DNA from: an uncultured bacterium
GTDB taxonomy: Bacteria > Bacillota > Clostridia > Lachnospirales > Lachnospiraceae
Direction of reading: 5' to 3'
NCBI GenBank assembly: GCA_947073545.1
Contig: CAMTMP010000001.1
Location: 62,001-126,000 of the forward strand
Length of the DNA stretch: 64,000 nt
The notes under the pieces were generated by a model. It made no database searches. It was not told the origin of the DNA and saw only the letters and a program-made list of their open reading frames with translations. Shown here one piece after another: positions 9,492 through 20,235 of the stretch; within the stretch, counting starts at the first letter, position 1, and every line of letters starts with the position of its first letter. Made by a program: the position numbers and the translations under genes.

Positions 9492-11621
9492 TCAGCTAAA
9501 CTTTAAAAAATTCCGCTCCGCACGCATCTCGTACCGCAGGATAATGGCCGACGTTGCCGGCAAAACCACCCGAACCTTTCCGGAAATAACGGGATACTGC
9601 TTCGGCTCTGTGGAATAGCCATCCGCCGACGTAATCATCAGACAATTCAGCGCGCATTCCTTCGGAATACCCAGATACCACACCGACACTTCCTTTGTGA
9701 TCTCGTAATCGTTGTTATTGACAAGAATCACCGACTGCCCCTCTCTGTTAAATCTGCCATAACCGATCACGTTGTAGTCGGCGTCCAGATATTTGAGAGA
9801 ACCCGTCAGAAATTCCTGATGTGTCTTATGGATTCGGATAATCTCCTTGTGAAAGGCGATCAGTTCCTTATCCTCATGTCCCCATGGATAAGTCCGCCTG
9901 TTATCCGGGTCGGTGAACCCGCAGACGCCCGCTTCATCCCCATAATAGATCGTCGGCGCACCGGGCCATGTCATCTGGATCACCACCGCCTCGCGAAGCA
10001 CCGCTTTATTCACACCCTCGTCCGCCGCCTGCGGTCCCAGGGTATTCGTCCTGCCCACTTTGTGATTCGTCCTGGTAAGAAACCGGGAATGGTCATGGTT
10101 GGACAGTTCATTCATCGCCACCAAAATGGATGGCATGGTGAAAGCGGCACAGTGATGCCTCATTGCCCCCCAAAAATTATCGGCGTTACCCCGCATATCC
10201 TCCCTGTAGTCGTCGCTGTGCTTCTGCATCCCTGTCAGAAACCACGTCACCGGCTCCATAAAGGCATCATAGTTCATAACCGTATCCCACTCCTGACCCT
10301 GCAGCCAGTCTACGGGACTGCCGTAATGCTCCGCCAGAATAATCGCGTTCGGATTCGCCATTTTAACCGTCTTGCGAAATTCTTTCCAGAAGCTATGGTT
10401 AAACTCCGGGGTGTGCCCCAAGTCCGCCGCCACGTCCAGACGCCAGCCGTCCGCATTGTAAGGCGGAGATACCCATTTCCTGCCAATATACAGTACATAG
10501 TCCAAAAGCTGTCTGGAATTTTCATAATTCAGCTTCGGCAGCGTATCGTGTCCCCACCAGCCGTCATAGGAACCGTTATATGGAAATTTATGCTCGTCAT
10601 GGAAGCGGAAATAATCGTGGTAAGGACTGTCTTTATCAATATAAGCACCCTTTTCATAACCCGGTGCGTTCTCATAGATGCGCTCCCTGTCCAGCCATTT
10701 GTTGAAAGAACCGCAGTGATTGAACACGCCGTCGAGAATCACCTTCATGCCTCTTCTGTGCGCTTCTTTTACCACTTCCGCAAAAAGCTCGTTGCTTGCC
10801 TCCAGATTCTCCTTGTTGGAAATACGATCAATATACCGGGTGGCAAAACGGTTCTCCGTCTGGTCCGGTCTCAAAAGATCGCCCTCGTCATGCACAATCT
10901 TACCGAAATGAGGGTCAATATAATCATAATCCTGTATGTCGTACTTATGGTTAGAGGGCGACACAAACAGCGGATTGAAATAAATCACGTCCACGCCCAA
11001 ATCCTGCAGATAATCCATCTTATCAAGCACACCCTGCAGGTCGCCGCCGTAAAACTCACGCACGCCCATTGCCGCCGGATACTTATCCCAATCCTCCACT
11101 CTGACCGTCTTATCACCGATATACTGGTACTCGTTGGTCAACACGTCGTTGGTCGAATCGCCGTTGTAAAAGCGGTCTACGTAAATCTGGTAAAATACCG
11201 CTCCCTTCGCCCAGTCAGGCGTCTTAAATCCCGGAATGACATGAAAATGATAGTATTCGTTGGTATCCTTCGTGACACCCCGCCTGTCATAATAACAGGA
11301 GAGCCGTCCTGCATGTACCTCAAAATAATAACTCAGCTTCTCATCCTCCAGCTGAACCGTATGCGTATAGTAATCGAAGTACGCATCCGATTCCGTCCTG
11401 AACATGATATGCTTTTCATTCTTATGCACAAAAAACACTTTATCAATATTATTTTTCGCAGACCGGAAACGCACGGTAACTTCGCCGTAGGCGCTTGGCT
11501 CTGCCGGCGAAACATAGTCTTCAGTCATGTCCGTAAATAAGGCCTTTCTATTAAAAACCGGACGCATACCTGAAAAATACTGCTGATTCTTTTCTGCCTT
11601 TTGAAATTGATTGATATCCAT
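9492..11621 (-). CDS. GH13 alpha-amylase family protein (neopullulanase/cyclomaltodextrinase-like)
   Basis: VIYFNPLFVSPSNHKYD, GMKVILDGVFNHCG, GWRLDVAADLGH, AEHYG, ELSNHDHSRFL; start at MDINQFQK. Confidence 0.9.
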   Translation of the reverse strand: MDINQFQKAEKNQQYFSGMRPVFNRKALFTDMTEDYVSPAEPSAYGEVTVRFRSAKNNIDKVFFVHKNEKHIMFRTESDAYFDYYTHTVQLEDEKLSYYFEVHAGRLSCYYDRRGVTKDTNEYYHFHVIPGFKTPDWAKGAVFYQIYVDRFYNGDSTNDVLTNEYQYIGDKTVRVEDWDKYPAAMGVREFYGGDLQGVLDKMDYLQDLGVDVIYFNPLFVSPSNHKYDIQDYDYIDPHFGKIVHDEGDLLRPDQTENRFATRYIDRISNKENLEASNELFAEVVKEAHRRGMKVILDGVFNHCGSFNKWLDRERIYENAPGYEKGAYIDKDSPYHDYFRFHDEHKFPYNGSYDGWWGHDTLPKLNYENSRQLLDYVLYIGRKWVSPPYNADGWRLDVAADLGHTPEFNHSFWKEFRKTVKMANPNAIILAEHYGSPVDWLQGQEWDTVMNYDAFMEPVTWFLTGMQKHSDDYREDMRGNADNFWGAMRHHCAAFTMPSILVAMNELSNHDHSRFLTRTNHKVGRTNTLGPQAADEGVNKAVLREAVVIQMTWPGAPTIYYGDEAGVCGFTDPDNRRTYPWGHEDKELIAFHKEIIRIHKTHQEFLTGSLKYLDADYNVIGYGRFNREGQSVILVNNNDYEITKEVSVWYLGIPKECALNCLMITSADGYSTEPKQYPVISGKVRVVLPATSAIILRYEMRAERNFLKFS

Positions 11622-11720
11622 AATCAGCCTTTCCTTAAAAATAAGAACAATATACAATTATTTTATCCTATATATTGTGGATGCGCAACCCACAATTCTT
11701 ACACCAAACCATGACAAAGT

Positions 11721-11750
11721 AAAAAAGACAGCCGTTAAACTGTCTTTTTT
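11721..11750 (-). terminator. intrinsic terminator downstream of ftsH
   Basis: AAAAAAGACAG-CCGTTAAA-CTGTCTTTTTT. Confidence 0.7.
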
Positions 11751-11906
11751 AGAGAAGGTATTTCTTTCTTATGGGGTATAGCAAAAAACTATATAATGTA
11801 TTGGGGGGTTACAAGTAGTATATTAGCACACCCCCTGTCTGTCTACAATACCAAGGATTCACAAATATTACAATTTTGTATACTCATTTTTGTATATTAT
11901 GCACAA

Positions 11907-13766
11907 TTAATGCTGTCCTCCTACCCGCTCACCCGGTTCTTCTGGCTGGGGATAGTACGTATCAAAGAGGGATTCAAACTCCGTACGGTTGATCTTTTCC
12001 TTTTCCAGAAGGAGCTTCGCGCACTTATGCAGCACATCCTCATGCTCCATAATGATATCCTTCGCCTTCTGATAGCACTCATCGATAATCGTTTTTACTT
12101 CCCTGTCGATCTCCCCGGAGACAAGCTCGCTGTGATTTTTCGCATGAGCCAGATCCCTGCCGATAAACACTTCGTCGTCATCATCATCGTAGTTGATCAC
12201 ACCGATATTATCGGACATACCGTAACGGGTTACCATCCTGCGGGCTACCTTGGTAGCTTTCTTAATATCGCTGGACGCTCCCGTCGTGATATCGTCAAAG
12301 ATAATTTCCTCCGCGATACGGCCGCCCAAAGAAACCATAATATCCTCGAGCATCTTTCCCTTTGTGAGGAACATTTCATCCTTCTCGGGAAGCGGCATGG
12401 TGTAGCCTGCTGCCCCCAGCCCCGTAGGAATGATGGAAACGGTGTAAACCGGTCCCACATCCGGCAGCACATGGAAGAGAATCGCGTGGCCTGCCTCATG
12501 GTAAGCCGTGATCTTCTTTTCCTTCTCCGAAATGATGCGGCTCTTCTTCTCCGCACCGATTCCCACTTTGATAAACGCTCTCTTTATATCCTCCTGCCGC
12601 ACAAAAGCCCGCTTATCCATCGCCGCGTTGATTGCCGCCTCGTTCAACAGGTTCTCCAGATCCGCTCCGGTAAAACCCGCCGTAGTCTGGGCAATCTGCT
12701 GTAAATCCACATCATCGCCGAGAGGTTTATTCTTCGCATGTACCTTTAAGATATCCTCTCTGCCCCGCACATCCGGGGAAACCACGGTAATTTTTCTGTC
12801 AAAACGTCCCGGACGAAGGATTGCCGGATCTAAGATATCCACACGGTTTGTGGCTGCCATCACGATAATTCCCTCATTGACGCCGAAACCGTCCATCTCC
12901 ACCAAAAGCTGATTTAACGTCTGCTCCCTCTCATCATGGCCGCCGCCCATGCCGGTGCCTCGTCGTCTGGCCACCGCATCAATCTCATCGATAAAAATAA
13001 TACAGGGCGCATGGCGTTTCGCCTCCGCAAACATATCGCGCACACGGGACGCGCCCACGCCGACAAACATTTCCACAAAATCCGAACCGGAAATACTGAA
13101 AAAGGGCACATTCGCCTCGCCTGCAATCGCTTTGGCAAGAAGCGTCTTACCTGTACCGGGCGCACCCTCTAAAAGCACACCCTTTGGGATTCTCGCACCG
13201 ACCTTGGTAAATTTCCCCGGCTCTCTGAGAAACTCAACGATCTCCTGCAGTTCCTCCTTCTCTTCCTTTAAACCGGCCACATCTCCCAACGTGATTTTAT
13301 TTTCCGCTCCCACCGTGAGTCTGGCGCGGCTCTTCCCAAAGTTCATCATTTTGCCGCCGCCACCGCCCGCATTCTGGGAATTCATCATCACGAAGAAGAA
13401 AACGCAGACAACGACCACAATCAAAATCGGCAGGACACTGTTTAAAAACCAGCTCTCCTCCGGTACGCTCTCCACGGAACAGTCTATGCCATGCTGCCTG
13501 ACAATACTTTCCATCTCCGTCACGTCCGTCACATGGAGCACCTTCTCCTCGCCGCTCTTTAAAATCACCTTAAGCGACCCCGTAGGCGTATCCCTGTTTG
13601 GGCATACCGTCACGACCGCAACTTCATTCTTCTCCATCTGCCTTTCAAATTCGCCTCTGGTATAACCGCTGTTCGGCACACGCAGCGTACCCACCCACAC
13701 CGTAAACAGCAGCAGGCAGATGATAATTACAAAATACAGATAAAAACTTCTACCACTCTTGTTCAT
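11907..13766 (-). CDS. ftsH: ATP-dependent zinc metalloprotease FtsH
   Basis: [31 protein letters not shown] zinc site. Confidence 0.97.
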   Translation of the reverse strand: MNKSGRSFYLYFVIIICLLLFTVWVGTLRVPNSGYTRGEFERQMEKNEVAVVTVCPNRDTPTGSLKVILKSGEEKVLHVTDVTEMESIVRQHGIDCSVESVPEESWFLNSVLPILIVVVVCVFFFVMMNSQNAGGGGGKMMNFGKSRARLTVGAENKITLGDVAGLKEEKEELQEIVEFLREPGKFTKVGARIPKGVLLEGAPGTGKTLLAKAIAGEANVPFFSISGSDFVEMFVGVGASRVRDMFAEAKRHAPCIIFIDEIDAVARRRGTGMGGGHDEREQTLNQLLVEMDGFGVNEGIIVMAATNRVDILDPAILRPGRFDRKITVVSPDVRGREDILKVHAKNKPLGDDVDLQQIAQTTAGFTGADLENLLNEAAINAAMDKRAFVRQEDIKRAFIKVGIGAEKKSRIISEKEKKITAYHEAGHAILFHVLPDVGPVYTVSIIPTGLGAAGYTMPLPEKDEMFLTKGKMLEDIMVSLGGRIAEEIIFDDITTGASSDIKKATKVARRMVTRYGMSDNIGVINYDDDDDEVFIGRDLAHAKNHSELVSGEIDREVKTIIDECYQKAKDIIMEHEDVLHKCAKLLLEKEKINRTEFESLFDTYYPQPEEPGERVGGQH

Positions 13767-13832
13767 GCAGTAATTCCTCTACTCCGTCCTTCCTACAGCC
13801 TCGCAGTAAATGCGCCGGCCTGTGCGAAACAT

Positions 13833-14357
13833 TCAATCGAACTTTACGACTCCGATATAAGGCAGGTTGCGGTATTTCTGATCGTAGTCCAGACCGTATC
13901 CCACCACAAATTCATCCGGAATCTCAAATCCTGTGTAATCCACCTTCACATCTACCACGCGCCTGTCCGGCTTGTCTAAAAGCGTGCAGAGTCTCACATC
14001 CAGAGCCCCTCTGCTCCGCAGCATATCCAGCAGATAACTCAGCGTCCGTCCGGAATCCACAATATCCTCAACCACGATTACATGCTTGTCCTTTAGGGAC
14101 TCGTCCAGATCCTTCACAATCCTGACTACACCGCTTGACTTGGTGTCCCCGCCGTAGCTGGATACTGACATAAAATCAATGGACACAGGCACAGTGATCC
14201 GTTTAGCCAGTTCGCACATAAAAAAGCTGCCGCCCTTTAATACACACACCAAATGCACCTGTTTTCCGGCATAATCTTTGGAAATTTGATCGCCGATTTC
14301 CTGAATACGCCTGTCAACCTCTTCCTCAGTCAACAATACTTCTATCCGTTCCGCCAT
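13833..14357 (-). CDS. hpt: hypoxanthine phosphoribosyltransferase
   Basis: VLKGGSFFMCELAKRI and VIVVEDIVDSGRTLSYLLDML PRPP motif; genomic context. Confidence 0.95.
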   Translation of the reverse strand: MAERIEVLLTEEEVDRRIQEIGDQISKDYAGKQVHLVCVLKGGSFFMCELAKRITVPVSIDFMSVSSYGGDTKSSGVVRIVKDLDESLKDKHVIVVEDIVDSGRTLSYLLDMLRSRGALDVRLCTLLDKPDRRVVDVKVDYTGFEIPDEFVVGYGLDYDQKYRNLPYIGVVKFD

Positions 14358-15927
14358 GGTCTCCTCCTCTTAGGCGTACTTCCAAAATACGCCTTGTACT
14401 TTTTTCCACCTTATACTGTCTGCTTACGCGATGGCCGGGCACCCAGAGAATATGGGCACCGTCCGCCAGCAAATACATGCTGTCCCGTTTCGCCTTCGGG
14501 ATTTTTTCATTGATCATGTACTGTTTTACAGACTGGGTATGAAGCGCGTCGTCTATTGTAAGATAATCTCCCGGCCTTCTGGTCCGCAGGAGTAAAGACG
14601 TAGTTATTTTATCATAATCAAACCATTTCGTATATCTATTTTCTGGAATATTTTGTTCCTTTCTGTAGAAAAAGGACGCTGTCGGAAGAAATGCCGCCTC
14701 CCACAGAATTAAGGTGAAGCTTCCCCCGCCCGGCACATCGAACTGTGCCGCAGCACCCGTCGCCAGCGCAGATCCGGATATACAAATCTCCGTCAGTTCC
14801 CCCGGTGAAAACACCGAACCGTCAATTTCTGCCGCCTGCTGAGCCGAAACATCTTTTTCATCCGCTGCCACCTTTTCCCTCCGCCTCAAAAACAGCGTAT
14901 CGTACTCCTTGACGGCCCGGATTCCATATGGAAGAAAAAGTTCCTTACTGCCCTCTTTCTCTGTAAGTTCTATCAGCCCCGCAATGTGACGCGCGGTAAT
15001 ATCCCTCCGGTGCGGCGTTATTCTCTCCAGCGCCCGCAGCAATATGCGCTTTCGCATCACCACATCTTCTGTCCGGAAACCGGCCAGTCCAATCTCTATT
15101 TTCCCATAAAGACTGCCTGTTTCCCAAACCTTCTCTACAGCCATATGTCCGCCGGATCTTCTTTCCAAATCTTCCTTCACATATCTGTCGTAAAGCCTGT
15201 CCGTCTCCCGCATCAGGTAACTTTCCGTCTCCGCCAGCATATCCGCCAGCTCGCCCATATGGGAGACCGCGCCGCCGCAGATCTTTTGCCGCGCATAGGG
15301 CAGTATATGATGCCTTATTTTGTTGCGGACGTAAATGTCCTCCCTGTTGGTTGCGTCCTCCTTCCAGTCAAATCCTTCCGCCGTAAGCCAGGCTTCGACT
15401 TCTTCCCGGCTTGCACATAGAAGAGGGCGGATAATCGATTCCCTGACCGGACGAATGGACGAAAGGCCTTTTAATCCGCTGCCCCGGAACATATGAAAAA
15501 GCATGGTTTCCGCTCTGTCATCCGCATTGTGCGCCACTGCAATCCTGCCTCTGTCCCCGTCCCGGATTTCGCCAAGCACCTCCCGAAATGCCTGATACCG
15601 GAGCAGACGCCCGGCTTCCTCCGCCGACAGCCTATGGACTGCCGCATAGCCCGCCATATCCACTTTCCGCAAATAGAAAGGAATCCCCCACCGACTGCAC
15701 AGCCTTTCCACAAAAGCGGCGTCCTCCCCGGCTTCCGCACGGATTCCGTGATTTACATGCACCACCGCCAGCCGGAACGGAATCTCCTTTTGCAGCCGGA
15801 TCAGCAAATGCAGCATACAGATAGAATCGGCTCCCCCGGAAACACCGGCCGTGATACAATCTCCGGGTGCAATCATGCCGTGGATATTCATATATTGTTT
15901 TATTTTCTCGTAAAATTTATCCTTCAT
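14326..15927 (-). CDS. tilS: tRNA(Ile)-lysidine synthase
   Basis: ITAGVSGGADSICMLHLL (SGGxDS P-loop), VVHVNHGIRAEAGEDAAFVE. Confidence 0.95.
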   Translation of the reverse strand: MKDKFYEKIKQYMNIHGMIAPGDCITAGVSGGADSICMLHLLIRLQKEIPFRLAVVHVNHGIRAEAGEDAAFVERLCSRWGIPFYLRKVDMAGYAAVHRLSAEEAGRLLRYQAFREVLGEIRDGDRGRIAVAHNADDRAETMLFHMFRGSGLKGLSSIRPVRESIIRPLLCASREEVEAWLTAEGFDWKEDATNREDIYVRNKIRHHILPYARQKICGGAVSHMGELADMLAETESYLMRETDRLYDRYVKEDLERRSGGHMAVEKVWETGSLYGKIEIGLAGFRTEDVVMRKRILLRALERITPHRRDITARHIAGLIELTEKEGSKELFLPYGIRAVKEYDTLFLRRREKVAADEKDVSAQQAAEIDGSVFSPGELTEICISGSALATGAAAQFDVPGGGSFTLILWEAAFLPTASFFYRKEQNIPENRYTKWFDYDKITTSLLLRTRRPGDYLTIDDALHTQSVKQYMINEKIPKAKRDSMYLLADGAHILWVPGHRVSRQYKVEKSTRRILEVRLRGGDHGGTDRSIVD

Positions 15928-15955
15928 CCTTCGCCTGTCCGTCTGCTTTCCCCGG

Positions 15956-17191
15956 TTACAAAGAACCCTCCTGATCCCAAATTCCCGTTACAAGTACCGT
16001 CATGTCATCACGAATCCTCCCTCGGCTCTGTCCAATCGCACAGGCCAAAATCTGATTCGCGATCTCTCCCGGATTGCTGTATTCCATTCTGCCGATAATT
16101 TCCGGCAGCGCCTCCTCACCGATGCCTTCCGAAAGCGCGTCGAGCACCCCGTCCGAAAGCATGATCACGTAGTCTCCGCTTTGCAGCGTCCGATTCTGTA
16201 TTTCCGGCGTCGTCTGCCAGAAGACCCCCAGCGGCAGATTTCTCGAGGACAGCCTGTCCACCAGACGGCCTCTTTTAATATAAGTGCTGGCCGCTCCCAT
16301 TTTCACAAACGCGCAGTTTCCCGTGTAAAGATCAATGTCACAGACATCCAGCGTAGACATCGCCTGTTCCTGTCCTGCCGCCGCCATCGCCCCGTTTACC
16401 ATCTGCACGGCCGGTTCCTTATTAAATCCCGCTTCCAGAAGACGCTCCATCATGTCAATCACCCGGCACGACTCCCGGCGCGCTTCTTCTCCTGAACCGA
16501 CGCCGTCCGATAACAGGATCAGGAGTCTTCCCGTATCCGATTCGAAAAAGGAATAGCTGTCTCCCGACACTTTTTCCGTCTCCTTCACGGCCTTGGCATA
16601 ACCGGTCAGTAAATGATAAGACGGTTCCTCCAAAAAATAATAAGTATGATACTCCGCCGCAAGAAAGGCCGGCGTGTTTTTCGCTGCGCATAGCCTCCGG
16701 TTCATCGCCACCGATATGTAATCCGCCACATCCTCCGTAGAAATATACTCCGTCTCACCGAACCGTGCACGCCTACCCTCATCCTGTCTCATGACAAGGC
16801 TGATCTCCCTATGACCGTCTTCATACTCCAGCTCCAGCAAATCTTTCAATATAATACCGGATTCCCGAAGCATCGCCGCTATCTGCTTATGCCGCCGTTC
16901 TCCCATAGGACGGCAGCGGCAGGTTTCTCTGGCTGTCACCGCAAGGATATGTGCCATCTCCTTCAAATGTTCTGCCAGAAGTCCCTGACTTTCCTGCAGA
17001 CGCCGCCTGCACAGATACTCTTGTCTGTCCGCAGGCTCGTCACCGGAAGGCTCGTCCTTTGCCTGCATGTCTTCAAACAAATCCGCCAGATCCCGGAAAG
17101 AATCCGCATAAGCTAACAGCTTCTGTCTGCCATACTCCGGTATCATATCTATTCTGTCGTCTACTCCTATGTTTGTCCGTCTTTTCATCAC
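15956..17191 (-). CDS. SpoIIE-like PP2C serine phosphatase lacking the N-terminal membrane domain
   Basis: VSGDSYSFFESDTGRLLILLSDGVGSGEEARRES and DYVIMLSDGVLDAL; position upstream of tilS; only 411 aa. Confidence 0.8.
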   Translation of the reverse strand: MMKRRTNIGVDDRIDMIPEYGRQKLLAYADSFRDLADLFEDMQAKDEPSGDEPADRQEYLCRRRLQESQGLLAEHLKEMAHILAVTARETCRCRPMGERRHKQIAAMLRESGIILKDLLELEYEDGHREISLVMRQDEGRRARFGETEYISTEDVADYISVAMNRRLCAAKNTPAFLAAEYHTYYFLEEPSYHLLTGYAKAVKETEKVSGDSYSFFESDTGRLLILLSDGVGSGEEARRESCRVIDMMERLLEAGFNKEPAVQMVNGAMAAAGQEQAMSTLDVCDIDLYTGNCAFVKMGAASTYIKRGRLVDRLSSRNLPLGVFWQTTPEIQNRTLQSGDYVIMLSDGVLDALSEGIGEEALPEIIGRMEYSNPGEIANQILACAIGQSRGRIRDDMTVLVTGIWDQEGSL

Positions 17192-17297
17192 ACCGCCTCC
17201 ATATACATCAATACCGCCTGTCCGGGTGAAGCAAAAATGCCCGCAAAACCCGTCTTACACATATATATGAAAAGTTGATGCGTTTTATTCCAAAAAT

Positions 17298-17324
17298 CGA
17301 GTAGGAGAAAATTTCCCCTACTCG
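17298..17324 (-). terminator. terminator-like hairpin between divIC and the spoIIE-like gene
   Basis: CGAGTAGGAGAAAATTTCCCCTACTCG. Confidence 0.5.
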
Positions 17325-17402
17325 CCGTTTAAAACTAACCTATTTATATCCTATTTTGCTGCCCCGTCGGCCAAAATCTCCACCTGTATGAAACAGCCGA
17401 AT

Positions 17403-17708
17403 TTATTTCTCATCCTTAAATATGATTTCACCCTCATACACCAGACCCAGCTTCTCCTTCGCCACTTCCTCAACGAATTTCTTGGTCTGCGTATACTTTC
17501 CATACTCCTCAATTTCCAAGGATCTCGCCTCTTCCGCTTCTATTTCCTGAATCAGCGCTTCTTCCCTGCTCATATAAAACTGACGTTTCTCCCGCAGCTC
17601 CACACTCTTAAAAGTAACCACAAGCATCATCATTAACACTACGGTGGTAACTAAAAGCATGGCCAGCCTGTTCTGACGTCTTTTACGATATGCTGCTTTT
17701 CTTGCCAT
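17403..17708 (-). CDS. divIC: septum formation initiator family protein (DivIC/FtsB)
   Basis: Small TM plus coiled-coil protein ending VEEVAKEKLGLVYEGEIIFKDEK; yabP-yabQ-divIC context. Confidence 0.85.
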   Translation of the reverse strand: MARKAAYRKRRQNRLAMLLVTTVVLMMMLVVTFKSVELREKRQFYMSREEALIQEIEAEEARSLEIEEYGKYTQTKKFVEEVAKEKLGLVYEGEIIFKDEK

Positions 17709-17738
17709 GCCCTTAAACTTTCCCCTCTCCCCCCGCAG

Positions 17739-18227
17739 TTAGCGTTTACATAAAACCATTCTAATGGTTTTTATAAAACCCGTCAACCGTTTTTTAATAA
17801 AATTTTTACACTTTTTCAATTTCTTTCCCATGTAAAGAACAAACGTTTTCCCCGTATAAATCATGTGTTTCAGGGGTTTTAGCACAATTTGTAGGAAACG
17901 AAAAACAGACCACATGATCTTGTGTAGACACGTTGACATAACATTTACAAACACATCCCTGACGATCACCTTATAAAGAAACATACCGATTGTGGCACCG
18001 AGAACCGCAAACCATCGAAGCGTCCCATTGTTCTCTCTGTAAAGCATATAGAAAACACCGATCCCACAGGTCAACCAGAATAAAAAGTCTTCTATTGATA
18101 TGAAAGCTGTCCCGTGCCTGAAAAGCCTGCGAAGTACGCGAATCCAGTCGTAGATAAAGGTAATAACCAGCCCCATAATGACGGAATGTGTAAAAAAAGT
18201 AAGCTCCTGCACAATCTCACGGCTCAT
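17739..18227 (-). CDS. yabQ: spore cortex biosynthesis protein YabQ
   Basis: N-terminal VYDWIRVLRRLFRHG-like segment (FIYDWIRVLRRLFRHGTAFISIEDFLFWL), TM segments, context after yabP. Confidence 0.85.
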   Translation of the reverse strand: MSREIVQELTFFTHSVIMGLVITFIYDWIRVLRRLFRHGTAFISIEDFLFWLTCGIGVFYMLYRENNGTLRWFAVLGATIGMFLYKVIVRDVFVNVMSTCLHKIMWSVFRFLQIVLKPLKHMIYTGKTFVLYMGKKLKKCKNFIKKRLTGFIKTIRMVLCKR

Positions 18228-18257
18228 ATTTTAGGCATTTACCCCCTTAATCCCGTG

Positions 18258-18548
18258 CTATTTAAACAGTCTCGCCAACAGGGATTCGCCTTTTGCGCCA
18301 TACCCTGCGGTTTCCGAATACGTAAAGCTGTCAATCCGCCCGTCGATATCCACTTCGCCTTTATCAAGGGAAAGCCTGCTTACATGCAGCTCACCGCCCC
18401 GTATCATCAGCATTCCCTGCTCTGTCTCCAGCAGAATCTCGTTCACGTCAAAGGAAAGCACATCATTTACACCTGTCAGCGCACAGGTTCTTCTGCCCGT
18501 TAGCATCAGTTTATGCGGCCGTTTACCGCCATGATTCAGATCTTCCAT
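18258..18548 (-). CDS. yabP: sporulation protein YabP
   Basis: HKLMLTGRRTCALTGVNDVLSFDVNEILLETEQGMLMIRGGELHVSRLSLDKGEVDIDGRIDSFTY. Confidence 0.9.
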   Translation of the reverse strand: MEDLNHGGKRPHKLMLTGRRTCALTGVNDVLSFDVNEILLETEQGMLMIRGGELHVSRLSLDKGEVDIDGRIDSFTYSETAGYGAKGESLLARLFK

Positions 18549-18625
18549 ACACGCCCTCCTATACCATAAGTATGGTACTGATTCAGTGTATGTCTGCTCT
18601 TTCAAAAATATGTCTCTTTTATCCT

Positions 18626-18868
18626 TTATGTGAGATAGCGGAACAGTTCTTTCGCCTCCTCCTTGCGCACCGTCTCCTGCACGTCGAGAACTTCTACCTT
18701 CACCTCTTTGTTACCGAACTGTATTGTAATCACGTCTCCTGTCTTTACATTGGCGGACGCTTTTGCCGGTTTGTCATTAATAAGAACTCTGCCCGCATCA
18801 CAGGCCTCGTTGGCCACCGTGCGGCGTTTGATTAATCTTGACACTTTCAAATATTTATCCAGTCGCAT
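18626..18868 (-). CDS. rqcP: RNA-binding S4 domain protein (RqcP/YabO)
   Basis: MRLDKYLKVSRLIKRRTVANEACDAGRVLINDKPAKAS. Confidence 0.9.
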   Translation of the reverse strand: MRLDKYLKVSRLIKRRTVANEACDAGRVLINDKPAKASANVKTGDVITIQFGNKEVKVEVLDVQETVRKEEAKELFRYLT

Positions 18869-18919
18869 GTCTACCTCCTGTTTGTTCCGCTTTTTCACCG
18901 CGTTTTTTGTTCATATAGA

Positions 18920-18948
18920 AAGGCCCGTATGCAGAGCATACAGGCCTT
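18920..18948 (-). terminator. intrinsic terminator downstream of hup
   Basis: AAGGCCcGTATGC-AGA-GCATACaGGCCTT. Confidence 0.6.
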
Positions 18949-18969
18949 ATTTGTCTCCGAAAAATTCAA

Positions 18970-19245
18970 TTATGCGTTGAGCATATCCTTTAAAGCCTTA
19001 CCAGCCTTAAACTTAGGAGCCTTGGATGCTGCGATCTTCATAACGGCGCCGCTCTGAGGATTTCTGCCCTCTCTAGCCGCTCTCTTGGAAACTTCAAAAG
19101 TACCGAAGCCAACCAACTGCACCTTTCCGTCCTTCTTCAGTTCATCAGCAACCACATCCGTGAATGCCTTTAAAGCCTTTTCTGCGTCTTTCTTAGATAA
19201 GCCTGCCTGATCAGCCATTGCTGCAACTAACTCTGTCTTGTTCAT
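18970..19245 (-). CDS. hup: HU family DNA-binding protein
   Basis: MNKTELVAAMADQAGLSKKDAEKAL...VGFGTFEVSKRAAREGRNPQSG. Confidence 0.97.
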   Translation of the reverse strand: MNKTELVAAMADQAGLSKKDAEKALKAFTDVVADELKKDGKVQLVGFGTFEVSKRAAREGRNPQSGAVMKIAASKAPKFKAGKALKDMLNA

Positions 19246-19343
19246 TTGAACTCCTCCTCTTAAATGAGTTATCGTATTATTTTTAGCTCCCCTCGGAAGC
19301 GTCTATACATATTTATATCTGCTTTTACTCAGCGTGTCAAGAA

Positions 19344-19369
19344 AAAAATGCCTTTTTTACGGCATTTTT
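19344..19369 (-). terminator. intrinsic terminator downstream of mazG
   Basis: AAAAATGCC-TTTTTTAC-GGCATTTTT. Confidence 0.65.
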
Positions 19370-19439
19370 CGGGTTTACAGGCATCAAATTCCGATAGTTA
19401 ATTCTTTATTAATAAAATTATACCCTATTGTCAGAAAAT

Positions 19440-20144
19440 TTACTCGTATTTATCGATTAAATCTTCTATTCGGTCCGTCAATGCCTGTTCTTGTGGGATT
19501 TTCGCGATTCTGGCCACATCGCTTATCCGCAAAAGCAGATCAGATAAAAGCGATCCCACCTCTTTATTATCCGCCTGTGGCTCACAATTTTTTAACGCCT
19601 CCGCCAGTTCACAGATCGCCGCCGTATCCTGTTCAAAAGTGCTTCCCTTCTCATAGTGTTTATCTATTTTCTTCAAAACTTTAACCGCTCTCGTCAGGGA
19701 TGGCAATTCTTTTGGAATATCCTTTAAAGGCGATTCCATCCAATCCTTGTCTTTTTTCTCTTCCTTTTTAATCTCCTCCCAATTCACAAGCACTTCGTCG
19801 GGCGTATCTGCATTTCCCGTACCGAAAACGTGAGGATGCCGCCGCACCATTTTTCGGCTGACTTCATTTACCACGTCCTTCATGGTAAAAAGCCCCTCCT
19901 CGGAAGCAATCTGCGCATGCATAACGACCTGTAAAAGAACGTCTCCAAGCTCTTCTATCATATTTTCGGGGTTACCCGTCTTTTGATAAATGCGGATAGA
20001 GGCAAGCAGCTCAGCCGCCTCCTCCATCATACAGGGTTTTAAGCTGTCGTGTGTCTGCACCTTGTCCCAAGGGCAGCCGTTTTCGCCGCGAAGTGTGGCA
20101 ATGATTTGAAGAAATTCCTCGTATGTGTATTGTTTTTCGGACAT
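19440..20144 (-). CDS. mazG: nucleoside triphosphate pyrophosphohydrolase MazG
   Basis: GCPWDKVQTHDSLKPCMMEEAAELL, EELGDVLLQVVMHAQIA. Confidence 0.95.
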   Translation of the reverse strand: MSEKQYTYEEFLQIIATLRGENGCPWDKVQTHDSLKPCMMEEAAELLASIRIYQKTGNPENMIEELGDVLLQVVMHAQIASEEGLFTMKDVVNEVSRKMVRRHPHVFGTGNADTPDEVLVNWEEIKKEEKKDKDWMESPLKDIPKELPSLTRAVKVLKKIDKHYEKGSTFEQDTAAICELAEALKNCEPQADNKEVGSLLSDLLLRISDVARIAKIPQEQALTDRIEDLIDKYE

Positions 20145-20235
20145 GTGCGCTCCTTTATCAAAATGATGGTTTCTATGTGCCGGTACAAAGGTACAGCGCT
20201 CTTAAATAAGAGCGCCGGCCGCTTTATGTAATATT

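Noticed and set aside
9819-11540. 573-aa plus-strand ORF
   Set aside because: Fully antisense to the clearly identified GH13 gene; composition is typical of a shadow ORF
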